Positions 23,616-33,509 are shown, counted from the first letter of the stretch. The stretch is DNA of 64,000 nt from an uncultured Bacteroidota bacterium (GCA_903887415.1 CAISPO010000038.1:62001-126000); one strand, 5' to 3'. Program-made: numbers and translations. The notes: generated by a model not told the origin, from the letters alone.

Positions 23616-23689
23616 TGGTCCCACTCGGGTTTGAACCAAGGACCCCCTGATTATGAGTCAGGTGCTCTAACCAACTGAGCTATAGGACC
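23616..23689 (-). tRNA. tRNA with CAU anticodon (Met or Ile2)
   Basis: A 74-nt cloverleaf can be drawn on the minus strand: acceptor GGTCCTA/TGGGACC (one G-T pair), D arm GCTC...GAGC, anticodon stem CCTGA/TCAGG with loop CTCATAA (anticodon CAT), T arm CTTGG/CCGAG with TTCAAAC, discriminator A. CCA is not encoded. The CAU anticodon is shared by elongator tRNA-Met and the lysidine-modified tRNA-Ile2, and I cannot separate them here. Its 3' end faces the integrase island, the usual arrangement for a tRNA attachment site. Confidence 0.92.
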
Positions 23690-23774
23690 GAGACGTTTTA
23701 CCGTCAAACCCCAAATTAATCGGGGCTGCAAATGTAGGAGATTTTCTCAAAAAAAGGAAAATCTATTTAACCCC

Positions 23775-23782
23775 TACTTTTG
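23775..23782 (+). promoter_or_regulatory. TACTTTTG -7 box before HAD gene
   Basis: TACTTTTG is a perfect TAnnTTTG octamer, but it ends only 4 bp before ATG 23787, so a transcript from it would be leaderless or begin within the gene. The -33 region (TCTCAAAAAAAGG) is a poor match. It is listed as a candidate only. Confidence 0.4.
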
Positions 23783-23786
23783 TGTC

Positions 23787-24416
23787 ATGATCAAAGGCAT
23801 TAAACACATCATTTTCGACCTGGGCGGGGTGATACTGAATATTGACTACAAGCTCACTGAAAAGGCATTCATAGAGGCGGGCATCACTAATTTCCCAGAG
23901 CTGTACTCACAACTGCGGCAAACTGACTTGTTTGATAAATTTGAAGTAGGTGGCATGTCGGCGGCGGAGTTTGTGAGTGAGCTACAAAAAGCTGCTGCTA
24001 CTCCTGTTACGGAGACGCAGGTATTACAGGCCTGGAACGCTATGATACTCGACTATCCGCTGCGCCGCCTGCAGGTGCTACAGCAGTTGCGCCTTCACTA
24101 CGATCTGTTTCTGCTCAGCAATACCAACGAGATCCATGAAGCTACCTTCAACGATGTGCTGATGCGCGACCGAAGCATACCCAATATCGGTGTATTTTTC
24201 GACCGGGTATATCTCTCACATCGTGTGGGCCTGCGCAAACCGGACCCACGAATTTTTAAACGGGTATTGGACGACAGCGGCCTGAAACCAGAAGATACTT
24301 TATTTATAGATGACAGCCCCCAACATGTGGCTGCTGCCAAAGAACTGGGTATTCAGACTATTTTCATTGAGAAGGGAATGACAATTGAGGAAGATGTGTT
24401 CAAACAGAAGGGTTAA
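23787..24416 (+). CDS. HAD-superfamily hydrolase (YihX-like)
   Basis: This is a 209-aa HAD-IA phosphatase. Motif I is IIFDLGGVILNID (residues 8-20; nucleophile Asp in FDLGG, as in YihX-type enzymes). Motif II is LFLLSNTNE, motif III is the Lys in GLRKPDP, and motif IV is LFIDDSPQH. A helical cap domain lies between motifs I and II. Family members hydrolyse sugar phosphates such as glucose-1-phosphate; the actual substrate is not visible. It is the first core gene beyond the tRNA and is transcribed away from the island. Confidence 0.88.
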   Translation: MIKGIKHIIFDLGGVILNIDYKLTEKAFIEAGITNFPELYSQLRQTDLFDKFEVGGMSAAEFVSELQKAAATPVTETQVLQAWNAMILDYPLRRLQVLQQLRLHYDLFLLSNTNEIHEATFNDVLMRDRSIPNIGVFFDRVYLSHRVGLRKPDPRIFKRVLDDSGLKPEDTLFIDDSPQHVAAAKELGIQTIFIEKGMTIEEDVFKQKG

Positions 24417-24486
24417 CCGGAATTTGGAATTGGGATTGGGTTTGTAGATTGAGTTTGAAATCCCAGAATTTCTTCTTTAAAAACCT

Positions 24487-24732
24487 TTACTTCACTTCCT
24501 CATAATCTATATAATCCCCTTCTTTGGGCCGTGACTGGGTTTGGCCTTTCTGGAATGCGCCCTGGGTGGCTTGTTGCTTGTTCATATTGCGCTCCATTTC
24601 TTTCATTTGTGCCTGCATATTCTTCATATGGCCTCTCGCAGCAGAGGTAATGCGGAATACCGGGAGCAAAAAACGAAGTATGCGTGATACGATGTAGGCT
24701 ACTAATAAAAATATGATTATCTCTTTCAACAT
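24487..24732 (-). CDS. DUF4834 family small membrane protein
   Basis: This is an 81-aa protein from ATG 24732-24730 (MLKEIIIFLLVAYIVSRILR); an upstream in-frame ATG at 24741 is less likely. One N-terminal transmembrane helix (residues 4-24) is followed by a Met/Gln/Lys-rich helical segment (MKNMQAQMKEMERNMNKQQA) and a charged end (GDYIDYEEVK). This arrangement fits DUF4834, which is widespread in Bacteroidota and has no known function. It converges with the HAD gene across a gap containing a self-complementary word array. Confidence 0.75.
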   Translation of the reverse strand: MLKEIIIFLLVAYIVSRILRFLLPVFRITSAARGHMKNMQAQMKEMERNMNKQQATQGAFQKGQTQSRPKEGDYIDYEEVK

Positions 24733-25027
24733 AGCGCACAAAGTTAGGGGTTTTGGTTGACAGGGGTTTCTTCGTTTCGGTGAACAGACGTTTTGAAACG
24801 GCTAAAGTGGATAGATTGAGCCAGAAGAGCAGCACAACCCCATTGCTGACTGTTTTATGCCAATGGTCGTAAAAGTGGAGCGCGAACAAAAGATGGGTAG
24901 GTACACCCCGATCACATCCCGACTTACTGGCGGTCACTAAAATCCTTTTTTTGATATAATTTTTTATTTCACAAAGTGCTATATTTATTCGCTTGAATAA
25001 ATTGACTACAGGTAAACTCTTTAATTA

Positions 25028-27207
25028 ATGACCATGAAGTTGAAAAAACTTATCTTTTTCGTTGCTGCCGCTCTGTTATTTAACACTGAAGTAATGGCAC
25101 AAGTTCTATGCACCCGATTATACACCACTACAATTGCTGGGACCGACACAGTTGGTTACACCGGAGACGGCGGACCTGCGACCGCTGCACAGTTGTCAAA
25201 TCCGACAAACGTAGCGGTGTCTAAAAATGGCATAGTGTATTTTACCGATGGAGGAAACGCCAGAGTCCGGAAGATAGATTCACTGGGAGTAATCTCTACC
25301 CTGGCGGGCAACGGCACGCCTGGTTTTAGTGGTGATGGAGGGGCGGCAACTGCCGCAGAACTTAATCTTCCTTATGGCATCGCCGTTGATGATACCGGTA
25401 ATGTGTATATTTCCGATTTTAATAATTGGAATATCAGAAAAGTAAATACTGCGGGTATCATCTCCACTATAGCAGGTGGCGGATCATACATTTACAGTGG
25501 GGGTGGCGGGCCAGCAACTGCGGCAACGTTTAGCCCGGCGGGCATCGCGATCGATAAAAAAGGGGAATTATACATTGCCGACCCGGGAAATCTTAGGATC
25601 CTGAAGATCGACACGCTTGGCATCATTTCCACTATAGGCGGGAATGGCTCCTCTCCGTTCTCCGGCGGTGGCGATGGGGGGCCAGCAACCGATGCTGCAA
25701 TAGGCGACCCTTATGGGGTAGCTGTTGACAAATATGGCAATGTTTACATAGCATGCCGGGCTATACATAACGTAAGAATGATCGATACAGCCGGCATAAT
25801 TTCAATTTTTGCGGGCATAGATTCAACAGGTACCACGTCAGGTGGTTTCAGTGGCGATGGGGGCCGGCGGTAAATGCCGCTCTTTGTGCGCCAACAGAAG
25901 TTGCCGTTGACTCTTCGGGTAACGTATATATCTGTGACCAGTTGAATAATCGTGTTCGTAAAGTTGATGCTGCGGGCATAATAAACACAATTGCCGGGTA
26001 TGGAATAACCGGGCCTGTAACGACAAATTTTAACGGCTTCTATGGTTTATCGGACACCACTGAGTTAAATCGCCCGGTGGGAGTAGCAGTTAATGATCAT
26101 GGGGTAATTTATGTGTGTGACAACCTAAATGAGCTTATCCGTAAACTTAAGGACACTACATTTTCCATTCACTCCATTCAAGGGATGCCGTCACATTTGT
26201 GCACCGGATCGTCTGTGACATTATCTGACTCCACATCCGGTGGCTCCTGGTCTTCGTCAAATACTTCGGTTGCAAGCATAGGGTCGTCCAGTGGTTTGCT
26301 TACATCGGTAGCCCCCGGTATTGACACGATCAGCTATTATTCTTATGGCTGTCTTGCCACTGCCACAATTAAAGTGCCGGGCTATGAGATCCCACAAATA
26401 TGCGTTGTTGTGAATGATTCGGCTACCGGGAAAAATGAAGTTGTTTGGGAAAAGACCGGCATCGAAACTGCAGAATGGTATAATATATACAGGGAGAATT
26501 CTTCCAGTGTTTTCGTGAAAATTGACAGCCAGGCATCCAATATTTTCAGCACCTATATTGATACCGGTTCCTACCCCGTGATACAAAGCTATAGCTACAA
26601 AATTACACTCACAGATTCATGCGGCAATGAATCCCCGCTTGATTCAAGCACCACTCATACTACGATCCATTTAACTGCAAGCCTGGGAGTAGGCGGAGTG
26701 GTAAATCTTAACTGGAATTTATACGTGGGAAAGCCAATAACTACTCAAAATATAATGAGGAGTGCGGGTGGCGGCGCTTTTGTAAGTATAGGCTCCGTAG
26801 CTAACACAGTTATCTCTTACACTGATGCAACACCACCTTCAGGCTCTTTGATATATATGATCGCAACTTTGTCCACCACCGGCTGCAACCCTACCGCGAG
26901 AATTACTTCAGGAAGCGAGTACGAAAAGATCACCTCTAATCCGGTAGATATTAGCAGCACGGCTGGACTAACTAACCTTGCAGATCCTTTCGCCGTACAA
27001 ATACGCCCTAACCCAACTACAGATAATATAAATATCAGCTCAACTGCGGTAATTTACAACATCGTAATTACTAATACTATAGGTCAGAAGGTTTTTGCAA
27101 GTGATTACAGTGATAAGAATGTTAATATAAGTCTTGAGTTATTACCACCCGGTGTTTACCTGGTCAAAATAAACAACTCTTCGGTTTACAAAGTCGTTAA
27201 GCAGTAG
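25028..27207 (+). pseudogene. NHL-repeat T9SS protein interrupted by one frameshift
   Basis: Two open frames, 25028-25873 and 25942-27207, are parts of one gene. The first has a signal peptide (MKLKKLIFFVAAALLFNTEV, MAQ) and five NHL blades. Inside the GDGGP motif of the next blade the G run at 25859-25863 has five G where six would keep frame (GGC GAT GGG GGG CCG GCG GTA AAT GCC), and the frame ends at TAA. The second frame resumes with VDSSGNVYICDQLNNRVRKV, then an Ig-like region (residues about 370-480), fibronectin-like strands and a T9SS domain (IRPNPTTDNINIS...GVYLVKINNSSVYKVVKQ). With one G added the product would be about 726 aa. Real mutation, phase variation and sequencing error are all possible. 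Confidence 0.85.
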
Positions 27208-27256
27208 CGGTATTTCTGAGCTAATCTGCTGCTGCAGACCGGTCTGATACAATAAT

Positions 27257-27287
27257 TTTGTCAAAAAATAAATTTGTTGTACATTTG
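27257..27287 (+). promoter_or_regulatory. Promoter of rimP-nusA-infB, TTTG-N19-TACATTTG
   Basis: A TTTG -33 element (27257-27260) and TACATTTG (27280-27287, perfect TAnnTTTG) are separated by exactly 19 bp, the textbook Bacteroidota promoter. The predicted transcript start is near 27294, just before the leader hairpin. Confidence 0.85.
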
Positions 27288-27305
27288 CTTTGGAATTCAA
27301 AAAGA

Positions 27306-27336
27306 GAGGGGACACATTGTTGTCCCCTCGTTTTTT
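27306..27336 (+). terminator. Leader terminator/attenuator upstream of rimP
   Basis: GAGGGGACA (27306-27314) and TGTCCCCTC (27321-27329) form a perfect 9-bp, GC-rich stem with a 6-nt loop, followed by GTTTTTT. It has all features of an intrinsic terminator yet lies between the promoter (27257-27287) and the rimP ATG (27342), so it should control read-through into the rimP-nusA-infB operon. Confidence 0.8.
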
Positions 27337-27341
27337 AAGTT

Positions 27342-27800
27342 ATGCCAGAAATGACAGAAAAAATTTATGCTTTAGTAGAACCATTGCTGGATGGCACTGA
27401 TATTTTTGTTGTCAACATTAAGATAAAACCGGTAAATAATATTAAGGTCTATCTAGATGCCGACAGTGGTTTCTCTATTGATAAATGCACGTCTGTAAAT
27501 CGCAAGCTATATGCTCAGATAAAGGCGGAGCAACTGTTTCCCGATGGCGATTTTTCGCTCGAGGTATCCAGCCCCGGTGTTGATGAGCCGCTGGTGCAGG
27601 CAAGGCAATATAAAAAGAACATAGGGCGTAAGGTCACCGTCACAGATAATGAAGGAGTTGAAAAGACAGGATTGATGAAGGATGTAACCGAAGACCACAT
27701 ACTGTTAGAAATAAAAGGCGCCAAACAAAAGGACGCTACAATTATAGCAGAAATACCATTTACCAACATTAAAAAAACAGTAGTACAAATCATTTTTTAA
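27342..27800 (+). CDS. rimP: Ribosome maturation factor RimP
   Basis: This 152-aa protein is needed for 30S ribosomal subunit maturation. The N-terminal RimP domain (residues 1-75) contains INADxGxxIDxC-type features (YLDADSGFSIDKCTSVNRKL) and the conserved LEVSSPGVDEPL motif (residues 68-79). The C-terminal SH3-like domain holds KNIGRKVTVT and LMKDVTEDHILLEIKGA. Length is normal for the family. It is the first gene of the classical rimP-nusA-infB order, which confirms the call, and it is separated from nusA by 46 bp. Expression probably depends on the leader terminator just upstream. Confidence 0.95.
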   Translation: MPEMTEKIYALVEPLLDGTDIFVVNIKIKPVNNIKVYLDADSGFSIDKCTSVNRKLYAQIKAEQLFPDGDFSLEVSSPGVDEPLVQARQYKKNIGRKVTVTDNEGVEKTGLMKDVTEDHILLEIKGAKQKDATIIAEIPFTNIKKTVVQIIF

Positions 27801-27846
27801 TTAAAACCCAGCTTGAAGAAAGGGCGGGGAGCGAAAAAGAAAGCAT

Positions 27847-29094
27847 ATGCCAAGTATCAACCTCATTGACTCCTTCCAGGAGTTTAAAGACGCCGAAAAT
27901 ATTGACAGGCCTACCTTGATGAAGGTATTAGAAGACGTGTTCAAAACGTTGCTGCGCAAGAAGTACGTGACTGATGAAAACTTTGACGTGATCGTGAACG
28001 ACCAGACGGGCGACCTGGAAATATTCAGGCGAAGGGTGATCGTAGAAGACGGCATGGTAGAAGACGAAAACCTGCAGATACCTTATGCCGATGCGATAAA
28101 AATAGAGCCGGACTATAGCGTGGGCGAGGAAGTGTATGAGGAAGTGGATGTGCGCAACTTTGGCCGCCGCGCAATACTTGCTGCCAAGCAGACACTTGCC
28201 GCACGCATAGGCGACCTGAAGAAGAACAACCTGCTTAAAAAGTACGCCGACCGTATTGGCGATATCATCAGCGGAGAAGTTTACCAGATATGGAAGAAAG
28301 AGATCCTGCTGCTGGACGATGAGGGTAATGAGCTGATCATGCCGAAATCGGAGCAGATACCTACCGACTTTTTCAAAAAAGGAGAAAGTGTTCGTGCCGT
28401 GGTTAAGAAAGTGGAGATGCGCAACAACTCGCCTATCATCATACTCAGCCGCACACACCCATCCTTCCTCGAAAAACTGCTGGAAATAGAAGTGCCTGAA
28501 ATAATGGACGGCCTGATAGTAGTGAAGAAAATAGTAAGAGAGCCCGGCGAGCGCGCCAAGGTAGCCGTAGAAAGCTACGACGACCGTATAGATCCGGTGG
28601 GCGCCTGCGTAGGCATGAAGGGAAGCCGCATACACGGCATAGTACGTGAGCTGCGCAATGAGAATATCGATATCATCAACTACACCAACAATATCCAGTT
28701 ATTGCTACAGCGCTCGCTTACACCGGCCCGCATCAATAAAATGGAATTGAATAATGAAGACAACAGCGCTGACGTTTATCTGGACCCTGACCAGGTGTCA
28801 CTGGCTATCGGTAAGAAGGGCGTGAATATAAAACTGGCGCAGGAGCTTACCGGTTACAGCATAGATGTTTATCGCGACGTTAAGGAAGAAGTGGAATACG
28901 ACATAGATCTTGATGAATTTGCAGATGAAATTGAACCATGGGTTATTGATGAGTTCAAACGCATAGGCTGCGATACGGCGCTTAGCGTACTGGAGCTATC
29001 GGCTGAAGAGCTGGTGCGCCGCACAGACCTTGAAGAGGAAACCGTGCGTGATGTGCGCAAGGTGCTTGAAGCAGAATTTAGTAATGAAGGATAA
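27847..29094 (+). CDS. nusA: Transcription termination/antitermination factor NusA
   Basis: This 415-aa protein binds RNA polymerase and nascent RNA and modulates pausing, termination and antitermination. Residues 1-125 are the N-terminal RNAP-binding domain, followed by an S1 domain (residues about 135-205, GDIISGEVYQIWKKEILLLD). KH1 and KH2 follow (VGACVGMKGSRIHGIVREL near 260; VSLAIGKKGVNIKLAQELTG near 320), with GXXG-type loops. A C-terminal helical segment with ELSAEELVRRTDLEEETVRD ends the protein; the acidic repeats of gamma-proteobacterial NusA are absent. A terminator-like leader upstream of the operon offers a route for NusA feedback (inference). Confidence 0.95.
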   Translation: MPSINLIDSFQEFKDAENIDRPTLMKVLEDVFKTLLRKKYVTDENFDVIVNDQTGDLEIFRRRVIVEDGMVEDENLQIPYADAIKIEPDYSVGEEVYEEVDVRNFGRRAILAAKQTLAARIGDLKKNNLLKKYADRIGDIISGEVYQIWKKEILLLDDEGNELIMPKSEQIPTDFFKKGESVRAVVKKVEMRNNSPIIILSRTHPSFLEKLLEIEVPEIMDGLIVVKKIVREPGERAKVAVESYDDRIDPVGACVGMKGSRIHGIVRELRNENIDIINYTNNIQLLLQRSLTPARINKMELNNEDNSADVYLDPDQVSLAIGKKGVNIKLAQELTGYSIDVYRDVKEEVEYDIDLDEFADEIEPWVIDEFKRIGCDTALSVLELSAEELVRRTDLEEETVRDVRKVLEAEFSNEG

Positions 29095-29213
29095 AAACAT
29101 CTATATCATGGCGTAAAGAAGGCATAATGACCGCCGTTTTCAGCTAAAATGGCGTAGGTTTGTATATAATGGCCGGGCGGGAGCCGGGCAACTATTAGGA
29201 GGAAAATATAAGA

Positions 29214-32200
29214 ATGACAGCACCCACAAAAACACCCAGGCTACTGGAAGCCGCTAAAGAATTTAATATCGGTAAGGATACCCTTGTGGCATTTCTTACT
29301 GATAAAGGCTTTACGGTAAGCAGTATCCCTAGTACCAAGTTAACGGAGCAGATGTACAATGCCCTGCAGATAGAGTTTGCGCAGGACAAGATCGCAAAGC
29401 GCAGGAGCGATGAGATCGCATTGCCCAAAGGCTCACTGCTTGACGGTATCCGGAAAACAAAGGAAGACCTTGATATTACCGCCAAGGATAAAAAGGAGGA
29501 CGCTCATGTTGCAGAGCAGAAAGCAAAACCAAAGGAAGAGAAGCCTGCTCCGGCTGCGCCTGCCGCACCGGCAGCAATTGTGGATAAGCCCAAAGTGGCG
29601 GAAGTAAAGGAAGAGCCGGCAAAGAAGGCAGCAGCACTCGTAAAAGAAGAGCCCGCGGCCAAAAAATCGGCTGCGCCTAAAGAAGAAGCCCCGATAGCTA
29701 TCGGGATAGCAAAGGCGGGTGAAGCCAAAGAAGAAGCCCCGGCCAAAAAGACTGCAGCCAAAACTGAAAAGCCTACTGCCGAGCCGGAATCTGCCGAGCC
29801 GGAACACCTGGATATGAAAGCCCCAAAAATTGAAGGGCCGAATATACTAGGCAAAATAAATCTTGATGACCTGAACCTTGCTTCGCGCCCAAAGAAAGGT
29901 GCCGCAAAGAAAAAGGAAACTGAAAAGAAGGTTGCGAAAAAAGACACTAAAGAGGTTGCAGAAAAAGCAGAGCAGGAAGAAGTAGTTGAAGCAACGCCGG
30001 TAACTCCGCAAAAACCGGAAGCACCGGAACCATCAGAACCGGAAAGTGATGATAGCGCAGGCAAGCCAGAGCATATAGAAATGAAGGCCCCGAGACTGGA
30101 AGGGCCTAAGATCATTGGTCGAATTGAACTGCCTGTATCACAACCATCGGGAAATAACAACAGGCCCGACAACAGGGAGAAACGTAAACGTAAGCGCATA
30201 CCGGTAGAAAAGAAGCCGGAAACACACCGGCCTGATCCGAATAACCGGGACCGCAACCAGCCTCCGGGCACTGGCGCACCGAGGCCCCCGGCAGCACCGT
30301 TCAACCGCGAACGCAGGCCCCCGGGCACTGGCGCACCGGGACATGGCGGCGGCGGAGACCGCGGTACTTTCAGGCCAGGCGGCGGAGACCGTGGAGGCGA
30401 TCGCCGTGGCGCACCTCGCAATGCACCCGTTACTGCCCAGCAACAGGAAATAGATACAAAAGCAATACAGGATAAAATACGCGAAACACAGGCTAAGCTC
30501 ACCGGCTCTACCCGCAGCAAGAACCTGAAGGCCAAATACCGCCGTAACAAGCGCGACGAAATGGCCGAAAAGCGCGCCACTGCTGAAAACGCGGAGCAGG
30601 ATAACCTGATACAGGTAACTGAGTTCATCTCTGTAAGTGAGCTGGCCAACCTGCTCAACGTGAGTTTTGCGGACGTTATCAGCAAGTGTATGGGCCTGGG
30701 CATCATGGTGTCTATCAACCAACGCCTGGATGCAGAGGTGATAGAGCTGGTTTCCAGCGAATTTGGTTTTGATGTGGAATTCATCAACCTGGAGCAGGAA
30801 GCTGAAGAAGAAATAGAAATTATCGATGATCCGGAAGACCTGGTGGCTCGCGCACCTATTGTTACCATCATGGGCCACGTGGATCATGGTAAAACATCGC
30901 TGCTCGACTATGTGCGCAGCGCTAATGTGGTAGCCGGTGAGGCCGGTGGTATCACCCAGCACATAGGCGCATACCAGGTAACTACTGCTACCGGCAAAAA
31001 GATCACCTTCCTGGATACCCCGGGGCACGAAGCGTTTACCGCCATGCGTGCCCGTGGTGCTAAAGTTGCCGACATTGCAGTGATCGTTATTGCTGCGGAT
31101 GATGCGATCATGCCGCAGACGAAGGAGGCGATTTCACATGCGCAGGCTGCAAACCTGCCAATGATCTTCGCTATTAACAAGATAGATAAAGAAGGGGCTA
31201 ACCCGGAAAAGATAAAAGAGCAGCTTGCCCAGATGAACATACTGGTGGAAGACTGGGGCGGCAAGTTCCAGAGCCAGGAAATATCTGCCAAGAAAGGCAT
31301 TAATGTGGACCTGCTGCTGGAGAAAATTGGCCTTGAGGCAGAGTTGCTTGAGTTGAAAGCTAACCCCGACCGCATCGCAAACGGCAGCGTGATAGAAGCG
31401 TCGCTGGATAAGGGCCGTGGATATCAATCCACCGTGCTCGTACAAAACGGTACGCTGAACCAGGGTGATATGATCACTTGCGGACAGCACTATGGCAAGA
31501 TCAAAGCAATGTTCAACGAGCGTGGCCAACGCGTGAAGACAGCCGGACCATCTGCTCCTGTGCAGATACTTGGCCTCAATGGCGCGCCGCAGGCCGGTGA
31601 GAAATTCCGTGTATTTGAAAACGAAGACGAAGCCAAGGAACTTGCTAACCACCGTGCACAGATCATGCGTGAGCAGGGCATCCGTGCACGCAAGCATATC
31701 ACACTTGATGAGATCGGGCGCCGCCTGGCACTGGGTAACTTTAAGGAACTGGGTGTTATCATCAAGGGCGACTTTGACGGATCTGTGGAAGCGCTTAGCG
31801 ATTCGCTGCAGAAACTCTCTACGGAAGAAGTAGCTGTGAATGTAGTACACAAGGGTGTGGGCCAGATCACGGAAAGCGATGTGTTGCTTGCAACGGCATC
31901 AGACGCGATCATTATCGGCTTCCAGGTACGCCCATCTATGCAGGCTGCCAAGCTCGCCGAACAGGAGAATATAGAAATACGCACTTATTCGATCATCTAT
32001 GATGCTATCGAGGAGATAAAGAGCGCTATGGAAGGCCTGCTGGAACCAAAGGTGGAAAAGAAGACCGTAGCAAACATAGAAGTGCGCGAAGTGTTCAAGA
32101 TAAGCGGCGTAGGCACTATAGCCGGTTGCTATGTGCTCGATGGCAAGATGACCCGCCAGACAAAGCTGAACCTGGTTCGCGATGGCATAGTAGTATTCAA

Positions 32201-32354
32201 CGGCGAACTTGCATCACTGAAACGTTTCAAGGACGACGTGAAAGAGGTCAACTTCGGCTACGAGTGCGGACTCTCTATCAAAAACTACTCCGATATCCGC
32301 GCAGGCGATATCATAGAAGGATATGAGGAAGTGGAAGTGAAACGCACACTTTAA
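29214..32354 (+). CDS. infB: Translation initiation factor IF-2
   Basis: This 1046-aa GTPase delivers initiator tRNA to the 30S subunit. An N-terminal IF2_N module (residues 6-60) is followed by a very long low-complexity Lys/Glu/Ala/Pro linker (about 80-310) and an Arg/Gly/Pro-rich stretch (about 310-410). A second IF2_N-like module lies at about 465-510 ([20 protein letters not shown]). The G domain begins at residue 554 with [10 protein letters not shown] (G1), then DTPGHEAFT (G3) and NKID (G4). Domains II, III and the C1/C2 region complete the protein. A perfect palindrome in the linker DNA (29690-29705) adds PIAIGIA to an otherwise Lys/Glu/Ala repeat. The operon ends at the terminator near 32419. 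Confidence 0.96.
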   Translation: MTAPTKTPRLLEAAKEFNIGKDTLVAFLTDKGFTVSSIPSTKLTEQMYNALQIEFAQDKIAKRRSDEIALPKGSLLDGIRKTKEDLDITAKDKKEDAHVAEQKAKPKEEKPAPAAPAAPAAIVDKPKVAEVKEEPAKKAAALVKEEPAAKKSAAPKEEAPIAIGIAKAGEAKEEAPAKKTAAKTEKPTAEPESAEPEHLDMKAPKIEGPNILGKINLDDLNLASRPKKGAAKKKETEKKVAKKDTKEVAEKAEQEEVVEATPVTPQKPEAPEPSEPESDDSAGKPEHIEMKAPRLEGPKIIGRIELPVSQPSGNNNRPDNREKRKRKRIPVEKKPETHRPDPNNRDRNQPPGTGAPRPPAAPFNRERRPPGTGAPGHGGGGDRGTFRPGGGDRGGDRRGAPRNAPVTAQQQEIDTKAIQDKIRETQAKLTGSTRSKNLKAKYRRNKRDEMAEKRATAENAEQDNLIQVTEFISVSELANLLNVSFADVISKCMGLGIMVSINQRLDAEVIELVSSEFGFDVEFINLEQEAEEEIEIIDDPEDLVARAPIVTIMGHVDHGKTSLLDYVRSANVVAGEAGGITQHIGAYQVTTATGKKITFLDTPGHEAFTAMRARGAKVADIAVIVIAADDAIMPQTKEAISHAQAANLPMIFAINKIDKEGANPEKIKEQLAQMNILVEDWGGKFQSQEISAKKGINVDLLLEKIGLEAELLELKANPDRIANGSVIEASLDKGRGYQSTVLVQNGTLNQGDMITCGQHYGKIKAMFNERGQRVKTAGPSAPVQILGLNGAPQAGEKFRVFENEDEAKELANHRAQIMREQGIRARKHITLDEIGRRLALGNFKELGVIIKGDFDGSVEALSDSLQKLSTEEVAVNVVHKGVGQITESDVLLATASDAIIIGFQVRPSMQAAKLAEQENIEIRTYSIIYDAIEEIKSAMEGLLEPKVEKKTVANIEVREVFKISGVGTIAGCYVLDGKMTRQTKLNLVRDGIVVFNGELASLKRFKDDVKEVNFGYECGLSIKNYSDIRAGDIIEGYEEVEVKRTL
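29690..29705. repeat. Palindrome CCCGATAGCTATCGGG inside infB
   Basis: A perfect 16-bp palindrome lies in the linker-coding part of infB and is translated as PIAIG. A similar CCCGAT...ATCGGG hairpin lies just after iscA (38581-38596). Both resemble short extragenic palindromic repeats of Bacteroidota; here one copy is inside a gene and in frame. Confidence 0.6.
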
Positions 32355-32356
32355 CA

Positions 32357-32533
32357 ATGTGCAAATCAGGAAATGCGCAAATGTGCAAATTCTCATGACA
32401 CTGGAATATAGTTTTGGAAAAGCTCACCGTTGGTGGGCTTTTTTATTTCTTACAAGGAGTAGTTTTAGCACTAAATTTGTGATTGGATAGTGCAGGCATT
32501 TGCACATTTCCGTATTTGCGCATTTTCACATTA
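32357..32533. repeat. Self-complementary word array around infB terminator
   Basis: The words AATGTGCAAAT and AATGCGCAAAT are repeated at 32357-32391, and their reverse complements (ATTTGCACATTT, ATTTGCGCATTTTCACATT) at 32497-32531. The two arms flank the infB terminator and fill most of the gap, so the transcript could form a long imperfect stem. Confidence 0.6.
32419..32446 (+). terminator. Terminator of rimP-nusA-infB operon
   Basis: AAGCTCACC and GGTGGGCTT form a stem (one G-T pair) around a short GTT loop and run into TTTTTTATTT at about 32439-32448. It lies 65 bp after the infB stop. Confidence 0.8.
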
Positions 32534-32534
32534 A

Positions 32535-33317
32535 TTGACAGTCACCTTATTATCTGACCTTGGTACACGCGATGCGTCTGTAACGATAGCAAAAGCTATA
32601 CTGATGCGGTATGCACCTGCATCAGCAATTGTAGATATTACTCATAATGTGGCGCGGTACGATCTGCAGCAGGCAGCCTATTTGCTGGTAGCCGCATATA
32701 AACATTTCCCGAAGGGCACAGTACACATTTTACCCATTGATGTATTTTCAGGTGATACACCATGCCTGCTGCTGGCAAAAAAAAACGATCATTATTTCAT
32801 AGCGCCAGACAATGGGCTGCTGTCTTTAGCTTTCGGAAGTGAGATCGAGAATAAACTGCGTTGCTTTGAATTCAGGAAGCCGCACCTATTCAGAGACTGG
32901 ATAGATAGCGCAGGGAAGGTAGTAGAGTCCCTGCAGAAGGATAGTTTATCTGCATACAGCCCCTGCGAAGTAAAAGTGGCCCACCGGCTACTTCAGCCCC
33001 AGGTAACACCCTTAGGCATTGATTGTAACATCCGGAGCATAGACCGCTACAACAATGTTGTACTGGATATTACCAGGCCGCAATTCGAGGAATACATAAA
33101 TGGGAGACCCTTCAAAATCAGGATCATGCGTATGGATGATCTGACCGCCATAAGTAATAATTACAACGATGTACCCAGCGGGAAGGCACTATGCCGTTTT
33201 AATGATGCGGGATACCTCGAAATAGCCCTGAATCATGGATCGGCAGCGGAAAAGCTGGGCCTAACCTCCGCTAATGCTGACAATATTGGCTACCGCACCA
33301 TCAGGATATTTTTTTGA
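32535..33317 (+). CDS. SAM hydrolase / hydroxide adenosyltransferase-like protein (DUF62)
   Basis: This 260-aa protein belongs to the family that cleaves S-adenosylmethionine to adenosine and methionine with water as nucleophile. Family blocks are visible: VTLLSDLGTRDASVTIAKAI, IVDITHNVARYDLQQAAYLL, PKGTVHILPIDVFSGD and YFIAPDNGLLSLAFG; a C-terminal beta-barrel domain follows (residues 165-260). The start is TTG 32535; no ATG with better context exists upstream. The usual family motif V(D)PGVG is replaced by IDVFSGD, a variation worth noting. It stands alone after the infB terminator. Confidence 0.82.
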   Translation: MTVTLLSDLGTRDASVTIAKAILMRYAPASAIVDITHNVARYDLQQAAYLLVAAYKHFPKGTVHILPIDVFSGDTPCLLLAKKNDHYFIAPDNGLLSLAFGSEIENKLRCFEFRKPHLFRDWIDSAGKVVESLQKDSLSAYSPCEVKVAHRLLQPQVTPLGIDCNIRSIDRYNNVVLDITRPQFEEYINGRPFKIRIMRMDDLTAISNNYNDVPSGKALCRFNDAGYLEIALNHGSAAEKLGLTSANADNIGYRTIRIFF

Positions 33318-33509
33318 TTTGCTTTCGTTGCGTAAAACATCGCCCTGACTCCCTTCGGCACCGCACATAACCCACGCGGCAAGGGGAGGACTTTCCGGCG
33401 CGAATTTTACATCCCCCTCGCCCCCTTCGCTTGCGCACAAAGCCAACGCTAAAGGGGAATTCCCATGTTACGTTTACCTCAGTATTTAGAAAAAAAAGAG
33501 CTACGGCAC

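Noticed and set aside
23433-23639. 68-aa minus-strand frame covering the tRNA flank
   Set aside because: It overlaps the tRNA 3' end, its terminator and a perfect palindrome; it is not coding.
29504-30871. 455-aa open frame antisense to infB, and other long antisense frames (30138-31028, 31134-31850)
   Set aside because: They arise from the codon bias and low-complexity linker of infB; their composition (Ser/Arg/Pro/Gly-rich) is not protein-like, and rimP-nusA-infB is unambiguous.
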